DNA of 64,000 nucleotides from Lachnospiraceae bacterium (GCA_017612555.1 JAGAFR010000040.1:1-64000); one strand, 5' to 3'; positions 23,927-34,099 are shown, counted from the first letter of the stretch. Notes: generated from the sequence alone by a model not told the origin. A program made the numbers and translations.

Positions 23927-26296
23927 ATGCCGGCATGGATAATCGTTGTTGATGATGACGTTACCAATCTGAAGATAGCAGGGCAGATATTGTCTAAGAA
24001 TAATATGAGGGTCACGGCTCTGAAATCAGGGAAGAGCCTGCTTGATTACGTACGCCAGAACGGGGCTCCGGATCTGATACTTCTGGATCTTAATATGCCG
24101 GAGATGGACGGGTTTGAGACACTGTCGAACTTCAGGGATCTGGAAAAAGAACTCGGTCTTTCCGATACCCCGATAGTATTTCTTACGGCTGACGAGGACC
24201 GCACGAACGAGAGCAGAGGATTCGAAATGGGTGTTTCCGATTACATCAGGAAGCCTTTCGATCCGGATGTTCTTGTTCGGCGTGTGAACAATATCGTAAG
24301 CACGCGCGGACAGATCCTCAAGTTCGAAACCGAAGCAACGATAGATAAGCTTACCGGATTTTATAACAAATATAACGCAAACGAGAAGATATCAGAGCTG
24401 TGCCGGGATCAGTCCGGTACGCTCATGATCATAGATCTCGATTCTTTTAAACTGGTCAATGATATTTACGGTCATGATATGGGTGACCGTGTTCTTGCTG
24501 CTTTTTCCAAGATACTTACCGATAACATGGTATTCTCCGCAGTGTACGGCCGTGTAGGCGGTGATGAGTTCCTTGTGTTTGCGGAGAACATGAAGGACGA
24601 GAAGGATATAAGCAAGTATTCCGAAGCGATCAACAAAAATCTTATCATAGAGGCGCGCAAGATGATGGGAGAGGATATGAGTATCCCTCTCGGCGCATCT
24701 ATAGGAGCGGTTCGTGTACCGGAACAGGGGACCGATTTCAATGAACTGTTCAGGCTTTCCGACAGGGCATTATATACGATCAAGAGTAACGGCAAACACG
24801 GCTATTCCCTGTTTAAGGAAGATGACAATGATAATGATATACCTACCGACATCAGCCTTGCGATGCTGACCAACATCCTTGAGGAAAGAAGCATTCCTCA
24901 GAATGCGATGTGGATGGGTAAGGAAGCATTCGGTAATGTATACAGGTATATGATCAGATACATGGACAGATATCGCGGAACGGCATATAAGATGCTGTTT
25001 ACGGCGCGTTTCCTTCCGAAGGATCTGTCCGAATCCGAAAAAGAAAAGATCATGGTAAGCCTGCGGGAGCTCCTTCAGGAGTCTCTTCGTAACAGTGATA
25101 TCATGATGCAGATCGGTGAAAATCACTTCTTCCTGATGCTTCCCGAGATAAGCGATTACAATGTCGGACGTGTTACCGAGCGTGTTATGCATTCGTGGAA
25201 GAATAACGAATACAGCGGTCTTGTTGAACTCGAGGTAGAGACCGAGAGCACGGATCCCGACATGCACGACAATTATCTGGCAAACAGCGATTCGGATAAT
25301 CATATCGTCATAGCATGCGACGATCCCATCACCCTTGATTTTATGTGCAACAGTCTTCAGGCAAAGGGCTTTACGGTGACAGGTGCGGGGAGCGGAGAAG
25401 AACTGATCGCTCTTCTGGGCGAGAACATGCCCAATCTGATGATCATCAAATCAGATATGCCGGAAATGACCGGGCTTGAAGCGATCGTTAAGATCAGAAA
25501 GATGGGCGGCGCGCTTCGCCGTACTCCCATCATGCTTGTGGCTGATGACGACGAGGCAGTTGAACAAAGAGCCCTTGAACTGGGTGTGTCTGATTTTATA
25601 AGGCTGCCCATTTCTGCCGAAAAACTCCATCTCAAGGTTAACAACATCCTGACGCTTTCACTTCTTCGCAATCATATGGCACAGGAAGTCGAAAAGAAGA
25701 CGGAAGAAAACGAGCAGCTCAGCACGCATATCATAAAGGCTCTTGCTTTTGCCATAGACGCAAAGGACAAGTACACCAACGGACATTCGAGCCGCGTTGC
25801 CGAGTACTCGAAGGAGATAGCCGCCAGATACGGATACAACGAAAAAGAACAGAACGAGATCTATATAATCGGACTTCTTCACGATGTCGGCAAGATCGGA
25901 ATACCCGATGCGATAATCAATAAAAAAGATAGGCTGACAGATGAGGAGTACGAGGTCATCAAAAAGCATCCTGTCATAGGAACGCAGATCCTCGCTACGA
26001 TCAAGGAGATGCCGAACCTGTCAAACGGTGCCAGATGGCATCATGAAAGATATGACGGAAAAGGATATCCTGACGGGCTTTCCGGTGAAGCGATCCCTGA
26101 GGTTGCCAGGATAATAGCCGTAGCAGATGCTTATGACGCAATGACAAGCCACAGAAGCTACAGAGATACTCTCCCGCAGGATAAGGTCCGCGCTGAGATC
26201 GAAAGATGTAAAGGAACGCAGTTCGATCCGCAGTTTGCGGACATCATGATCAACATCATCGATGAAGACAAAGATTATCAGCTCAGGGAGAAGTAA
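23927..26296 (+). CDS. REC - GGDEF - degenerate GGDEF - pseudo-REC - HD-GYP protein
   Basis: A 789-residue soluble signalling protein. Residues 1-125 are a receiver (D54 acceptor, KPFD lysine). Residues 135-300 are a GGDEF diguanylate cyclase with intact GGDEF at 211-215 and no clear RxxD inhibitory site. Residues 310-430 resemble a second, degenerate GGDEF (QIGENHFFLMLPE in place of the active loop). Residues 460-580 are a second receiver-like domain in which the acceptor Asp is K508 (IIKSDMPEM) and the switch Lys is lost (RLPIS). Residues 605-789 are HD-GYP with H652/D653 (LLHDVGKIGIPD) and the HHERYDGKGYPDG motif. It could both make and break c-di-GMP under phosphorylation control by the kinases encoded next. 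Confidence 0.92.
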   Translation: MPAWIIVVDDDVTNLKIAGQILSKNNMRVTALKSGKSLLDYVRQNGAPDLILLDLNMPEMDGFETLSNFRDLEKELGLSDTPIVFLTADEDRTNESRGFEMGVSDYIRKPFDPDVLVRRVNNIVSTRGQILKFETEATIDKLTGFYNKYNANEKISELCRDQSGTLMIIDLDSFKLVNDIYGHDMGDRVLAAFSKILTDNMVFSAVYGRVGGDEFLVFAENMKDEKDISKYSEAINKNLIIEARKMMGEDMSIPLGASIGAVRVPEQGTDFNELFRLSDRALYTIKSNGKHGYSLFKEDDNDNDIPTDISLAMLTNILEERSIPQNAMWMGKEAFGNVYRYMIRYMDRYRGTAYKMLFTARFLPKDLSESEKEKIMVSLRELLQESLRNSDIMMQIGENHFFLMLPEISDYNVGRVTERVMHSWKNNEYSGLVELEVETESTDPDMHDNYLANSDSDNHIVIACDDPITLDFMCNSLQAKGFTVTGAGSGEELIALLGENMPNLMIIKSDMPEMTGLEAIVKIRKMGGALRRTPIMLVADDDEAVEQRALELGVSDFIRLPISAEKLHLKVNNILTLSLLRNHMAQEVEKKTEENEQLSTHIIKALAFAIDAKDKYTNGHSSRVAEYSKEIAARYGYNEKEQNEIYIIGLLHDVGKIGIPDAIINKKDRLTDEEYEVIKKHPVIGTQILATIKEMPNLSNGARWHHERYDGKGYPDGLSGEAIPEVARIIAVADAYDAMTSHRSYRDTLPQDKVRAEIERCKGTQFDPQFADIMINIIDEDKDYQLREK

Positions 26297-28864
26297 ATGG
26301 AACAAAAAGATAAAAGAGACAATGATGAACTGTTCATATCATCTCATCTGATGATGATCCTGACTTATACGATCTTTTCGGTCATACTGATCGGAGAGAT
26401 CTTTGTCATGTCATGGGAAAAATGGGCGATCATTCTGATAGTGGCCGGAGTGCTGACTGCATGGTACATTCATTTTTCGCAGATCGGGAACGGACGCCTC
26501 CGACTGTGGATATGTTCCATCCTCATGATGGCTACTTTTTTCTTCTACGGGATCCACGATACGAGTACTTATGACCTTGCCGTTGTCATGAGTGTTGTAA
26601 TGCTTCTTTACACCATGACGGGTATTCCTTCGCTCATAACCCTTTGTCAGATCACTTATTACATAACGATGGTCTTCGAACTGTATAACCTTTCGCACAA
26701 CGGGACCTCCTTCGATCCGCTCCTGATATCCAGGACGATACTTCATTTTGCCGTACTTACGATGACGGGCTGGATCAGCAGGACGATCATCCAGAAATGG
26801 AACGAAGTATTGAACAGATCAAGAGGAGAGGTAGACCAGCTTACCGAAACGACCAGAAGGCTCAATGATTTTATGGCAAATGTCTCACATGAGATCAGAA
26901 CACCGATAAATGCCATACTGGGTCTGTGCCGCATGAGCATAGATGATGAGGAGAACAAAGAGAAGAAAGAAAAGCTCGAATCGATCGAAGGAGCAGGGAA
27001 AAGGATCGGGGAACAGATAAGTGATATCCTTGATTATTCCGAAGTTGACAGGGGAGAAGTAGCAAACAATTATGATGACTACATGCTCTCATCCGTTCTT
27101 AACGACCTCGTCAATGAGCTCAAGCCGTACATCAATCAGGAGATCGAGCTCATCATAGATGTTGATGCAACGGTTCCCATGGTACTTAATACCGATGTGA
27201 GCAAACTAAAAAAGATACTGTGGCATCTGACCGTCAACGGATTAAAGTATACAAAAGAGGGAGGAGTGTATGTACATCTGTCGCAGATCCCTCACGATTA
27301 CGGCATCAATCTGTGTATTGAAGTCAAAGATACGGGAATAGGAATGGATGATTCGCAGATCGAGAAGATCCGAGCAGGTGCTTACAAGGCTGATTCCGGA
27401 AGGGCACGTGCGACAGGAGGCCTTGGACTGGGACTGCAGATAGTTCAGGGGTTTGTTACGGCTCTCGGAGGATTCATGACTATCTCAAGTGCACTCGGGG
27501 CAGGAACCTGTGTCAAGGTAAGTATTCCCAATAAGGTGATAGATCCTGCTGAATGTATGTCGTTTAAGGACAGAGACAAAGTCAGTCTCGGAGCGTATCT
27601 GCATTTTGAAAAATTCCCCAACCCGAATGTAAGAGAATACTATGACTCAATGGTCAGAAATATCGTTACCGGTCTGAAGGTTACGATGCACAGGGTTGAT
27701 AATACCAATTCCCTGCGTGCGCTTACCGACAGCAAGAGACTGACACATCTGTTTGCTGGGCCTGAAGAATACAATGATGCGGTCGAGTTCATGGAAGATC
27801 TCGCGAAGAAGATAATCGTGACCGTTGTCGCCAATCCCGGAGAACTCAATACCCCTCCGAATTCGCGCATAAGGGTGATGCCCAAGCCGTTCTACTGTTT
27901 CCCTGTTATAGGAGTACTCAATACCAAACCGGGTGAAGACATGCTTGATGAAGGCGTACTGACATTCCCGGGAGCGCGTGTTCTTGTTGTTGATGACGAG
28001 CCGATGAATCTCATAGTTTCCTCAGGGCTGTTCAAACGCTACGGAATGATCGTCACGACATGTGATTCGGGACAGAAAGCTATCGAGCTGTGCAGGGATA
28101 ACGAATATGATGTGATCTTTATGGACCACATGATGCCGCAGATGGACGGCGTTGAGGCTATGAAGAGGATCAGATCGGATGAGGCAAGAGGAAAGAAGCA
28201 AACGCCTGTAGTTGCATTTACAGCCAATGCAGTAAGCTCGGCAAAAGAGATGTTCAGGCGGGAGGGATTTGACGGTTTTGTAGGAAAGCCTGTAGACCGC
28301 GTTGAGCTTGAAAGGGTACTGCGGCATGTGCTGCCGGCATCGCTTGTCGTGATAGAAGAATCCGGCGGACCGGCTGTACATGTTGAAAAACAGGACATAC
28401 CGGATGTCGAAGATAAAAACGTCTCCCTTATTGAACGTCTCGAATCTATGGGTGTGGACGTTAAACAGGGCTTGTATTACAGCCAGAACGACCGGGAGTT
28501 TTATGAGACTTTACTTAAACAGTTTGCCGTTGAATCGGACGAGAAGAAAAAGAGGATGGCGGCAGCTCTGTCATCCGGCGTTCTGAAGGACTATGCGACG
28601 CAGGTCCATTCGATCAAGAGCACATCCAAAATGATAGGAGACTCGACTTTATCCGAGAATGCCAAGCTTTTGGAAGAGGCAGCAAAGAAGGAAGACCGGG
28701 GATATATTGACGCCAATCATGAAGCGATGATGACGATGTATGACCGGCTTGTATCCGTTATAAGAAGCGGATCGCAGGATAAGACGGAAGAAACGGATGC
28801 GGATGATACCGAAGAGATACTTGAGTTCGCACCTGCCGAAGCCGAGGAAGGAGGAAGAGAATGA
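26297..28864 (+). CDS. Hybrid histidine kinase: membrane sensor - HisKA - ATPase - REC - HPt
   Basis: An 855-residue kinase that starts right after the previous stop codon. Six transmembrane helices (about 15-165) with short loops form the sensor. HisKA has His about 198 in NVSHEIRTP; the ATPase has VNGLKYTKEG, DTGIGMDD and GGLGLGLQI. A linker of about 130 residues follows. The receiver (about 560-680) has acceptor D610 in FMDHMMPQMDG, and the C-terminal HPt has His about 771 in HSIKST. It therefore carries a complete His-Asp-His phosphorelay; the final acceptor could be the neighbouring REC protein. It is coupled by a four-base overlap to the next kinase. Confidence 0.92.
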   Translation: MEQKDKRDNDELFISSHLMMILTYTIFSVILIGEIFVMSWEKWAIILIVAGVLTAWYIHFSQIGNGRLRLWICSILMMATFFFYGIHDTSTYDLAVVMSVVMLLYTMTGIPSLITLCQITYYITMVFELYNLSHNGTSFDPLLISRTILHFAVLTMTGWISRTIIQKWNEVLNRSRGEVDQLTETTRRLNDFMANVSHEIRTPINAILGLCRMSIDDEENKEKKEKLESIEGAGKRIGEQISDILDYSEVDRGEVANNYDDYMLSSVLNDLVNELKPYINQEIELIIDVDATVPMVLNTDVSKLKKILWHLTVNGLKYTKEGGVYVHLSQIPHDYGINLCIEVKDTGIGMDDSQIEKIRAGAYKADSGRARATGGLGLGLQIVQGFVTALGGFMTISSALGAGTCVKVSIPNKVIDPAECMSFKDRDKVSLGAYLHFEKFPNPNVREYYDSMVRNIVTGLKVTMHRVDNTNSLRALTDSKRLTHLFAGPEEYNDAVEFMEDLAKKIIVTVVANPGELNTPPNSRIRVMPKPFYCFPVIGVLNTKPGEDMLDEGVLTFPGARVLVVDDEPMNLIVSSGLFKRYGMIVTTCDSGQKAIELCRDNEYDVIFMDHMMPQMDGVEAMKRIRSDEARGKKQTPVVAFTANAVSSAKEMFRREGFDGFVGKPVDRVELERVLRHVLPASLVVIEESGGPAVHVEKQDIPDVEDKNVSLIERLESMGVDVKQGLYYSQNDREFYETLLKQFAVESDEKKKRMAAALSSGVLKDYATQVHSIKSTSKMIGDSTLSENAKLLEEAAKKEDRGYIDANHEAMMTMYDRLVSVIRSGSQDKTEETDADDTEEILEFAPAEAEEGGRE

Positions 28865-31602
28865 GTCTTTCTTTTTCTGATTTTATACAATTCCTTTTCA
28901 ATAAAAAAGGAGAAAACGACAATGAGGTCGACGTAAACAAGTTGATCTTTGCCTCCACGATGAACAAGATGAAGTTCGTAAACGCCATCCTGATCATCCT
29001 GATGCTTTGCGCGGTCATTGCCAGCTTTTCGGAAAAGCATGCGAATGCACAGTACATTACAGCCTATAGGATAGTTTATACCACGGTGCTGATGTTCGTG
29101 CTGATCGATGAAGTCGGTCTGTTCTATATCAGTCGTGATTATGACAGGCGCTATAAACTGCTGTCTTATTATGCACCGATCGCGACATGCCTTTCGCAAG
29201 TTTGGGCGATAGCCGCAACCTGTGTAAATGCATATGCTTTAGGTTTTGTCAATCCGAGCCTTTATATCGCAACATCGATGTTACTGCCTATGTGTATGTA
29301 CATGAATGCTCTCGCCTATGCGGTGATCACGGAATTGTGCGATATAGGTATGCTCATTGTATATGTTAAGCTCACGGATGTCATCACGTCACCGGTTCCG
29401 CAGCCTATTGTTATCGCCACTATCCTGTTCATAAGAATGGCATTTGCTCTGATGCTGTATTTCAACCAGTATACTATCAGGGTCAGATCTCTCAAATATG
29501 AGAAGCAACAGAAAGAGATCAGGGATCTTAATAACGCACAGAACAGGTTCTTCTCGAGCATGAGCCATGAGATCAGAACACCGATCAACACTATCATCGG
29601 ACTGAACGAGATGATACTTCGTGAGAAGGTCAGCGATGAGGTCGCCGAAGATGCTGCCAATATACGTGCTGCCAGCAATATATTGCTGCACCTGATCAAT
29701 GATATCCTTGATATGTCCAAGATATCTTCAGGTCAGATGAGGCTGACTCCGGTGAATTACCGTCCCGGTGATATGCTATCCGAGATCGTCGGTATGCTGT
29801 GGCTTCGTACAAAAGAAAAAGGACTTGAATTCAATGTGGAGATAGCTCCGGATATTCCGTCGGAGCTATACGGGGATGAGGTCAGGATCAAGCAGATACT
29901 CATAAATGTTTTAAACAACGCGATCAAATATACCAAGCAGGGTTCGGTGACACTTTCGATACAATGCAACAAGATAAACAACGGAGTGGCGGATATCATT
30001 TATTCCGTTACCGATACCGGTGTCGGCATCAAGAAGGAAAACATTCCTCATCTGTTCACGGCTTTCAAACGTGTTGATGAAGAACAGAACCGCTATATCG
30101 AAGGCACCGGTCTGGGGCTTGCGATCGTGAAAGAGCTGACCGAGCTTATGGGAGGCAAGGTCACGGTAAACAGTCTGTATACTCAAGGGTCGACCTTTAT
30201 CATTGAAATACCGCAGACTGTAACGGATTATACCGCCATAGGAAAAGTCAGCTTCGAAGAAAAGCACAGGAAGAATACTTCCGGAAGCTACAGATGCGGT
30301 TTTGAGGCTCCAAACGCAAACATCCTTGCGGTTGATGATAATGAGTCGAATCTCCTTGTGGTGACCAAATACCTGCGTGATACCAAGGTCAATATGGACA
30401 CTGCCCATTCAGGGGAAGAAGCTCTTGAGAAGACTCTTGAAAAATCATATGACCTGATCCTCATGGATCACCTGATGCCTGAAATGGATGGGATCGAATG
30501 CTTCCACAGGATCAAGGACCAGACGGGAGGGTTGTCGAAGAACGCCAAGATCGTGGCTCTTACCGCAAATGCCGGAAGTGAGAATATCAAGCTGTATTCC
30601 GAGGAAGGGTTTGACGGATACGTGGTCAAACCTGTCAGCGTCAAGGAACTCGAGGCGGAAGTCGTGCGCCTTCTTCCAACCAATCTTGTCACCCTTCTCG
30701 GAAATGATGAGAACATCCTCGAAGAGAGTATGTTATGGATGAACGGAAGGAGCAAGAAAAGGACAGTGGCGATCACCACTGAAAGCGTGGCAGATCTTCC
30801 GGAATCCCTTATCAAAAAGTACAGGATAGAAATCATCCCGCATAAGGTCGTGACTGAAAACGGAATATTTGCCGACGGGGACGAGATCGATGCCGACGGA
30901 CTGCTTGAATACCTGGGATCCGGGCATTCGGCCAGAACACAGGCTCCCGACCTCAAAGACCATGAGGAGTTTTTTGCCAATATACTTACAAAAGCAAATA
31001 ATATCGTTCATCTGACCATATCCACGAGAGTCAATCACAGTGGATTTGACATTGCAACGGAAGGTGCGGGAGCCTTCAATAATGTTACGATCTTTGATAC
31101 ATACCATCTGTCCAGCGGGCAGGGACTTATGGTGCTTGAAGCATGCAAGATGGCTTCCGAAGGTATGACGGTCGGAGAGATCATAAGAAATCTCGAAAAG
31201 CTTCGGAAGAATGTCCAGACCAGCTTTATAGTGGATAACCTTGATTATCTTGCATACAGCAAACAGGTCAGCAACAGGCTCGCGTCATTCGGAAAAGCGA
31301 TAATGTTCCATCCGGTCATAGAGATGAAGAACGGTGATCTGAAGGTTGCCAGATTCTATTTCGGCTCCAGAAAGCGCGCGTGGAGCAAGTATATCTCATC
31401 GACATTGTCACCGGTATCCAACATTGATAAGAGTACCCTCTTTGTGACATACGTGGGACTGACTCAGAAGGATCTTGATCTTGTCATGAGCCTTGTTGAG
31501 AAGAAAGTTAAGTTTGAGAATGTATACTTCCAGAAGGCCTCACCGACCATAGCCGTTAACTCGGGTCCGGGGACATTCGGCCTTTTGTTTGAGAGGAGAT
31601 AG
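28861..31602 (+). CDS. Hybrid histidine kinase with C-terminal DegV (fatty-acid-binding) domain
   Basis: A 913-residue protein. Six transmembrane helices (about 38-205) precede HisKA (His about 236 in SMSHEIRTP), an ATPase (NNAIKYTKQG, DTGVGIKK, GTGLGLAI) and a receiver (about 487-610) with D536 in LMDHLMPEMDG. The last 280 residues are a whole DegV/EDD domain: VAITTESVADLP near 635, IIPHKVVT, ARTQAPDL, LTISTRVNHSG, FDTYHLSSGQG, SFIVDNLDYL and the closing VNSGPGTFGLLF. DegV proteins hold a fatty acid and can serve fatty acid kinase. Such a fusion implies lipid-responsive phosphosignalling, which is inference. The coding frame is continuous, with no stop or shift at the junction. Confidence 0.9.
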   Translation: MSLSFSDFIQFLFNKKGENDNEVDVNKLIFASTMNKMKFVNAILIILMLCAVIASFSEKHANAQYITAYRIVYTTVLMFVLIDEVGLFYISRDYDRRYKLLSYYAPIATCLSQVWAIAATCVNAYALGFVNPSLYIATSMLLPMCMYMNALAYAVITELCDIGMLIVYVKLTDVITSPVPQPIVIATILFIRMAFALMLYFNQYTIRVRSLKYEKQQKEIRDLNNAQNRFFSSMSHEIRTPINTIIGLNEMILREKVSDEVAEDAANIRAASNILLHLINDILDMSKISSGQMRLTPVNYRPGDMLSEIVGMLWLRTKEKGLEFNVEIAPDIPSELYGDEVRIKQILINVLNNAIKYTKQGSVTLSIQCNKINNGVADIIYSVTDTGVGIKKENIPHLFTAFKRVDEEQNRYIEGTGLGLAIVKELTELMGGKVTVNSLYTQGSTFIIEIPQTVTDYTAIGKVSFEEKHRKNTSGSYRCGFEAPNANILAVDDNESNLLVVTKYLRDTKVNMDTAHSGEEALEKTLEKSYDLILMDHLMPEMDGIECFHRIKDQTGGLSKNAKIVALTANAGSENIKLYSEEGFDGYVVKPVSVKELEAEVVRLLPTNLVTLLGNDENILEESMLWMNGRSKKRTVAITTESVADLPESLIKKYRIEIIPHKVVTENGIFADGDEIDADGLLEYLGSGHSARTQAPDLKDHEEFFANILTKANNIVHLTISTRVNHSGFDIATEGAGAFNNVTIFDTYHLSSGQGLMVLEACKMASEGMTVGEIIRNLEKLRKNVQTSFIVDNLDYLAYSKQVSNRLASFGKAIMFHPVIEMKNGDLKVARFYFGSRKRAWSKYISSTLSPVSNIDKSTLFVTYVGLTQKDLDLVMSLVEKKVKFENVYFQKASPTIAVNSGPGTFGLLFERR

Positions 31603-31611
31603 GGGAAGGCG

Positions 31612-32643
31612 ATGCCTGATTCAAAGGACAGAATAAGGGAAAGCGGACCGGATCTTGTAAGATCCATTGCCTGTTTTTTCGTTGTGGGTGCGCACTTTTA
31701 TCTTAATATGGGCTATTATGATGAGCCTATGGCCGGCACGAAGATGTTTGTCATGACAGCGCTGCGTTGGCTGTTCGTGACTGCGGTGCCGCTTTTTTTT
31801 ATGCTCACCGGCTACTTTAAAAAGAATAAGACCGCAAACAGGGGCCACTATATGGCGCTCATACCGCTTACGGTCTCATATGTGGTCATATCCGTTGCGA
31901 AGATGATACTGTACAACAGGCTTTACGGTAAGATATACGGGATTAGGGAGATGTTCGTTAATCTCGGCAATTACCAGATAGCGTGGTATATGGGATTGTA
32001 TCTGTGCGTATTCCTGCTCATACCGTTTCTGAATAAAGCATGGTATGCGCTTGATAAAAGGGAACAGAACATACTTCTTGCAACTCTTGCATTTCTGTGC
32101 ACGATATATCCTGTCTGGAACTATGTGGCGCCTTCGTATTTTATCGGGATATATCCCGTGTTGTTTTATTTCCTGGGGATAGCCGTAAGGGACCGAAAGA
32201 TACGACCGAACAGATGGATACTTGCGGCCGTGCTTGTTGCAACGGTTGCTGTTGAAGCGTTTATAAGTATGAAGTTTACTTCAACGGGTGTGTTTGACTG
32301 GAACCTTATTTCGACTGCCGACGGAACATACGGAACACTGTTTATATCGATATGCACAGTTTGTATCTTTCTGATGTTTTATGACGTTACGATAAGATCA
32401 AAGCCGATCGCGAAGATACTTGCGGCGATCAGCTCCGTATCGTTTGAGATATACCTGTTCGCGGGAGCCTATGATGCGATCATATATCAGTACCTGAAGA
32501 GATACGTGACCGGATGTGTCAATGCCTTCTGGTGGTTCTTCGTTACCGTGCCGTTAAGTTTTCTGTGTGCATTTATCTCGTCACTTGTTTTCCGGTGGAT
32601 CGTAAGATCCGTTATGAGACTTATAAACAAGGAGCGCATTTAG
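31612..32643 (+). CDS. Acyltransferase-3 family membrane protein
   Basis: A 343-residue protein with about ten transmembrane helices and the Acyl_transf_3 opening: DLVRSIACFFVVGAHFYLN with the conserved His, followed by PLFFMLTGYF. Family members O-acylate sugars or other envelope polymers (for example OatA, WecH-like). The substrate is unknown. A purine-rich GAGGAGATAGGGGAAGG region precedes the ATG nine bases after the DegV kinase gene, so it is probably the last gene of that operon, followed by a strong terminator. Confidence 0.85.
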   Translation: MPDSKDRIRESGPDLVRSIACFFVVGAHFYLNMGYYDEPMAGTKMFVMTALRWLFVTAVPLFFMLTGYFKKNKTANRGHYMALIPLTVSYVVISVAKMILYNRLYGKIYGIREMFVNLGNYQIAWYMGLYLCVFLLIPFLNKAWYALDKREQNILLATLAFLCTIYPVWNYVAPSYFIGIYPVLFYFLGIAVRDRKIRPNRWILAAVLVATVAVEAFISMKFTSTGVFDWNLISTADGTYGTLFISICTVCIFLMFYDVTIRSKPIAKILAAISSVSFEIYLFAGAYDAIIYQYLKRYVTGCVNAFWWFFVTVPLSFLCAFISSLVFRWIVRSVMRLINKERI

Positions 32644-32656
32644 CGCTCCTTCTTTT
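32629..32656. terminator. Bidirectional terminator
   Basis: AAGGAGCGC (32629-32637) pairs with GCGCTCCTT (32643-32651), with T-rich bases after it on the plus strand. It overlaps the ends of the converging acyltransferase and small membrane protein genes. Confidence 0.8.
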
Positions 32657-33071
32657 CATATACCGTATGTCCGTTTGCAAGATCCACACCGTCCGCACTG
32701 CAGTTCCTGTGGTGGAATTGCTGCAGCAGCCGGCTGTCACAGTGACTTGCGTGTTCGATCTTGAGGTCAAACATTTCGCTTGTTGCCTTAAATGCCCGGT
32801 GTTCTTCACGAAGCTGTCTGGCAAGCCAGTCATTCTCCTTATCGTCTCTCAGAACGGAAGAATTCTTGCGGTCTTTCATATCACGGCTGACACTTACTAT
32901 ATCCTTGTGAGGAGTATAGTTGACAAATCCTTTTTTGCGGGCACTTGCTGCCGGAGGTTTTGCCTTGGCGGCAGTTGTCTTCTTGTTGGCGCCCGTAGCG
33001 TTTTTCAGGATCTTACCTACAATGGCCCAGATCACGATCGCCCATATAATAACTACTATTCCGGAACTCAT
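32640..33071 (-). CDS. Small single-pass membrane protein, unknown function
   Basis: A 143-residue protein with one N-terminal transmembrane helix (IVVIIWAIVIWAIVGKIL) and a basic, then mixed-charge cytoplasmic tail including NDWLARQLREEHRAF. I do not recognise a family. It lies 16 bases downstream of the SPFH gene on the same strand, in the place often taken by NfeD-like partners of such proteins, but it has no NfeD features. A partnership with the SPFH protein is inferred from position only. Confidence 0.65.
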   Translation of the reverse strand: MSSGIVVIIWAIVIWAIVGKILKNATGANKKTTAAKAKPPAASARKKGFVNYTPHKDIVSVSRDMKDRKNSSVLRDDKENDWLARQLREEHRAFKATSEMFDLKIEHASHCDSRLLQQFHHRNCSADGVDLANGHTVYEKKER

Positions 33072-33087
33072 ATGAATACCTCGTTAA

Positions 33088-33978
33088 TCACTGTTTCGCG
33101 CTTTCGGAAAGAGCCGTGATGGCGCCTGCAAGGTTGGCAAGATCCGACGGAACGATGACTTTGGTCGCCTGGCCGTCTGCCATCCTGGCAACAGCATCGA
33201 ATGACTGAAGAGTAAGATATTGCTGAGTCGGGTTTGCTTCGTTGATCAGTCTGATACCTTCTGCCTTTGCCTTCTGTACTGCAAGGAGAGCCTCGGCCTC
33301 ACCTTCGGCTTCGCGTATACGCTGTTCCTTAACGGCTTCCGCACGGAGGATCGCTGCCTGCTTTTCACCTTCCGCAAGTGTGATCGCCGACTGCTTCTTA
33401 CCTTCGGCTGTAAGTATTGCTTCACGTTTTTCACGCTCGGCACGCATCTGCTTCTCCATTGCATCCTGTATGGACTGAGGAGGCATTATATTCTTGACTT
33501 CGACACGGCTGACCTTGATACCCCATTTATCGGTTGCTTCATCAAGGATGACCGTGATCTGAGAGTTGATGTCGTCACGGCTTGTAAGCGTTTCATCAAG
33601 CGTCATGCTTCCGATGATGTTACGAAGAGTCGTCGCGGACAGATTCTCTATGGCTGCGATGGGACGTTCAACTCCGTATGTAAAGAGCTTGGCATCAAAC
33701 ACGGAGAAGAATACGACCGAGTCGACCATCATCGTAACGTTATCCTTGGTGATAACGGGCTGTGGTTCAAAGTCGGCAACCTGCTCTTTTAATGAGACCT
33801 TTTTAACTATCCTGTAGAAAAACGGTACTTTGAAGTGAAGACCTGCTGCCCATGAACTGTGGTATTTGCCCAGGAATTCAACAACCCACGCATTGGCCTG
33901 GGGTACTATGCAGATGCATCTGACGCAGAATATCACGATCAGTGCAAATACTATAAGCAGAAAAACAAATCCTTCCAT
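33088..33978 (-). CDS. SPFH/band 7 (stomatin-like, QmcA-type) membrane protein
   Basis: A 296-residue protein with an N-terminal transmembrane helix (about 3-22), the SPFH core (VPQANAWVVEFLGKYHSSW, GLHFKVPF, DFEPQPVITKDNVTMMVDSVV), the NIMPPQSIQDAMEKQMRAER linker and a long Ala/Glu/Lys coiled coil. Stomatin-like proteins form large rings that organise membrane microdomains and modulate proteases. AGGAG eight bases upstream favours ATG 33978 over a TTG two codons earlier. It is divergent from the lipid kinase gene. Confidence 0.93.
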   Translation of the reverse strand: MEGFVFLLIVFALIVIFCVRCICIVPQANAWVVEFLGKYHSSWAAGLHFKVPFFYRIVKKVSLKEQVADFEPQPVITKDNVTMMVDSVVFFSVFDAKLFTYGVERPIAAIENLSATTLRNIIGSMTLDETLTSRDDINSQITVILDEATDKWGIKVSRVEVKNIMPPQSIQDAMEKQMRAEREKREAILTAEGKKQSAITLAEGEKQAAILRAEAVKEQRIREAEGEAEALLAVQKAKAEGIRLINEANPTQQYLTLQSFDAVARMADGQATKVIVPSDLANLAGAITALSESAKQ

Positions 33979-34028
33979 AATCAATACTCCTTCCGAAAAA
34001 ACCTACCGGTTTCGTGATTTTTACACGT

Positions 34029-34056
34029 ATTATACCACAATTGCCGTCATGGTCAT
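34029..34056 (-). promoter_or_regulatory. Candidate promoter of the SPFH gene
   Basis: Read on the minus strand, TATAAT lies at 34034-34029 and ATGACC at 34056-34051, 16 bases apart. The -10 is perfect, the -35 four of six. Confidence 0.5.
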
Positions 34057-34099
34057 ATTATTGTTTTTGGATACCTTGTGTGCTAAAATTTAGGACGTT

